DNA from: Enhydrobacter aerosaccus
GTDB taxonomy: Bacteria; Pseudomonadota; Alphaproteobacteria; Reyranellales; Reyranellaceae
Assembly (NCBI RefSeq): GCF_900167455.1
Contig: NZ_FUWJ01000002.1
Coordinates: 1,116,305 to 1,180,304 of the forward strand
Direction: 5' to 3'
Length of the DNA stretch: 64,000 nt
Program-made: the position numbers and the translations under genes
Shown: one piece after another, positions 63,043-64,000 of the stretch
Layout: each line of letters starts with the position of its first letter
Numbering within the stretch: position 1 is the stretch's first letter
The notes under the pieces: generated by a model
Seen by the model: the letters and a program-made list of their open reading frames with translations, nothing else
The model's database searches: none
What the model was told of the DNA's origin: nothing

Positions 63043-63504
63043 CTAGAGGACGACCTGCGTCGCGTGCAGACGATTCTGAACCGTGCGCAGGCCTTTGGCT
63101 CGAGCCTGCTGGCAGAGCTCCTCTATGGTAATGGTATCGAGCTGAGACATCATGTCGTCGCGCAGCTTCTCCCACATCGGCCACACCACCTCGTGTGCGA
63201 GCGGCGAGCCGACGGAAAGATCGCTCGGCTCCGTCTCCGCTTCGAGCTTGCGCACGACGCGCACAACCTCGCCCAGCGTGATCTGCTCCTTGTCGCGGCC
63301 GAGACGATAGCCGCCGCGAGGGCCGCGCTTGCCGGAGAGAATGCCGGCCCGCACCAGGTGCTGCAGAACCTGTTCGAGATAGCGCTTGGGAATGCGCTGC
63401 CGTTCGGTGATGTCCCCGCTGCGCACGGGATGGTCACCGACATGGAAGGCGACATCCAGAACCGCCTCGATTGCGAACATCGTCTTCTTGCTGAGCCGAG
63501 GCAT
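63043..63504 (-). CDS. Rrf2-family transcriptional regulator without Fe-S cysteines
   Basis: Winged-helix regulator of 153 residues. The N-terminal helix-turn-helix (about 25-50, ERQRIPKRYLEQVLQHLVRAG) and wing (GPRGGYRLGRDKE) are typical Rrf2. The region that holds three cysteines in IscR or NsrR (about 90-110) has none; the only Cys is near 130. It cannot bind a cluster in the IscR manner, so it is apo-acting or senses something else. It is 22 bases after dut and 48 bases ahead of the PcaC-like gene. Confidence 0.9.
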   Translation of the reverse strand: MPRLSKKTMFAIEAVLDVAFHVGDHPVRSGDITERQRIPKRYLEQVLQHLVRAGILSGKRGPRGGYRLGRDKEQITLGEVVRVVRKLEAETEPSDLSVGSPLAHEVVWPMWEKLRDDMMSQLDTITIEELCQQARAKGLRTVQNRLHATQVVL

Positions 63505-63526
63505 CTGCTCAATTTCCTCTTAGCCC

Positions 63527-64000
63527 TTAGCCGCGCGTCGACGACCCCGCTGCGACACCTGTCGATCCGAAGCCGCCGGCGCCCCTTTCCGTCTCGTCCA
63601 GCGCGGAGACCTCCCGCCAGATCGCCCGGGCATGGCGCGCCACCACCAACTGTGCAATTCGCATGCCGCGGCTGATACGGAACGACTCCTTGCTCAAATT
63701 GACCAGAATCACGCCCACTTCACCGCGATAATCGGCATCGATAGTGCCCGGCGCGTTGGCGACCGTGATGCCGTTCTTGGCGGCCAGCCCGGAACGCGGG
63801 CGAACTTGAGCCTCAAAGCCTACCGGAAGGGCAATCGAGATGCCGGTCGGCACGATCCGCCGCTCCAGCGGTCCGAGCTCGATATCCTGGTCGATCGCCG
63901 CCAGCAGATCAGCGCCTGCCGCAGCCGCGGTCGCATAATCGGGCAGCGCCAGGTCGCGGCCATGGGCCAGCCGGACCACCTTGATCTCCACACCTTCCAC
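63527..64000 (-). CDS. dut: Deoxyuridine 5'-triphosphate nucleotidohydrolase (N-terminus at right edge)
   Basis: dUTPase of at least 157 residues, hydrolysing dUTP to dUMP. Conserved motifs include SGLAAKNG (motif 2 region: [11 protein letters not shown]), motif 3 [16 protein letters not shown] and motif 5 [11 protein letters not shown] at the C-terminus. A GTG at 63998-64000 is the last codon in the window and the visible length is near complete, but the true start may lie a few codons beyond the edge. Confidence 0.95.
   Translation of the reverse strand: MEGVEIKVVRLAHGRDLALPDYATAAAAGADLLAAIDQDIELGPLERRIVPTGISIALPVGFEAQVRPRSGLAAKNGITVANAPGTIDADYRGEVGVILVNLSKESFRISRGMRIAQLVVARHARAIWREVSALDETERGAGGFGSTGVAAGSSTRG

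Overview
The window is GC-rich, densely coded bacterial chromosome. The gene content suggests an alphaproteobacterium: an MdtABC-type efflux operon, an intracellular PHA depolymerase, an Omp25-like beta-barrel, acetyl-CoA synthetase and aconitase, and a secB / dnaQ-coaE / maf-aroE / rho neighbourhood. A Rhodospirillales- or Reyranella-like lineage is my guess; the genus cannot be fixed from the sequence alone. I saw no transposase, integrase, phage gene, CRISPR array, tRNA or rRNA. The region reads as core plus ordinary accessory chromosome.

Layout. 1-6362 (minus): mdtA-mdtB-mdtC efflux operon, with mdtC cut by the left edge. 6522-8563 (minus): thiC with a TPP riboswitch and a terminator-like hairpin downstream. 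8759-16959: a sensor kinase/response regulator pair divergent from a complete tripartite heavy-metal-type RND system (adaptor, pump, outer-membrane lipoprotein). 17008-23988 (plus): an alpha/beta hydrolase, then a tight five-gene operon of a BMP-type nucleoside/nucleobase ABC transporter ending in a CodA-family deaminase. 24054-33619: a TPR lipoprotein, then acnA, a DinB protein, a VOC-hydrolase fusion, a nitroreductase, acs and an amidase. 33981-39228: flavin reductase, SCO, phaZ, two WXXGXW secreted proteins, MscS and a phosphoesterase. 39233-44271: recQ, an outer-membrane beta-barrel, a small DUF3309-like membrane protein behind a long hairpin, an SDR and a flippase-like protein. 44268-52049: miscellaneous metabolism (MBL hydrolase, secreted propeller, dienelactone hydrolase, alpha-methylacyl-CoA racemase, gentisate dioxygenase, class I amidotransferase). 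52187-60983: secB; the minus-strand run LLM - quinone reductase - TMEM43 - coaE - dnaQ; then maf, aroE and rho. 61173-64000 (minus): dut - Rrf2 - carboxymuconolactone decarboxylase - GNAT - 3-hydroxyisobutyrate dehydrogenase.

Most notable signal. The deaminase at 22699-23988 keeps every catalytic residue of E. coli cytosine deaminase at a constant offset of four residues, except the residue matching Asp314, which is Cys310. Loss of that aspartate is the reported marker of bacterial 5-methylcytosine deaminases. The gene is translationally coupled to a BMP-family ABC importer behind a palindromic candidate operator, so the operon looks like a methylated-base salvage system. Other points of interest are an RBS-sequestering stem between the TPP aptamer and thiC, a long hairpin covering the RBS and start of the DUF3309-like gene, a Rho factor with about 38 extra residues before its ATPase domain, a bacterial TMEM43 homologue in the coaE-dnaQ run, and a strong consensus promoter for rho.
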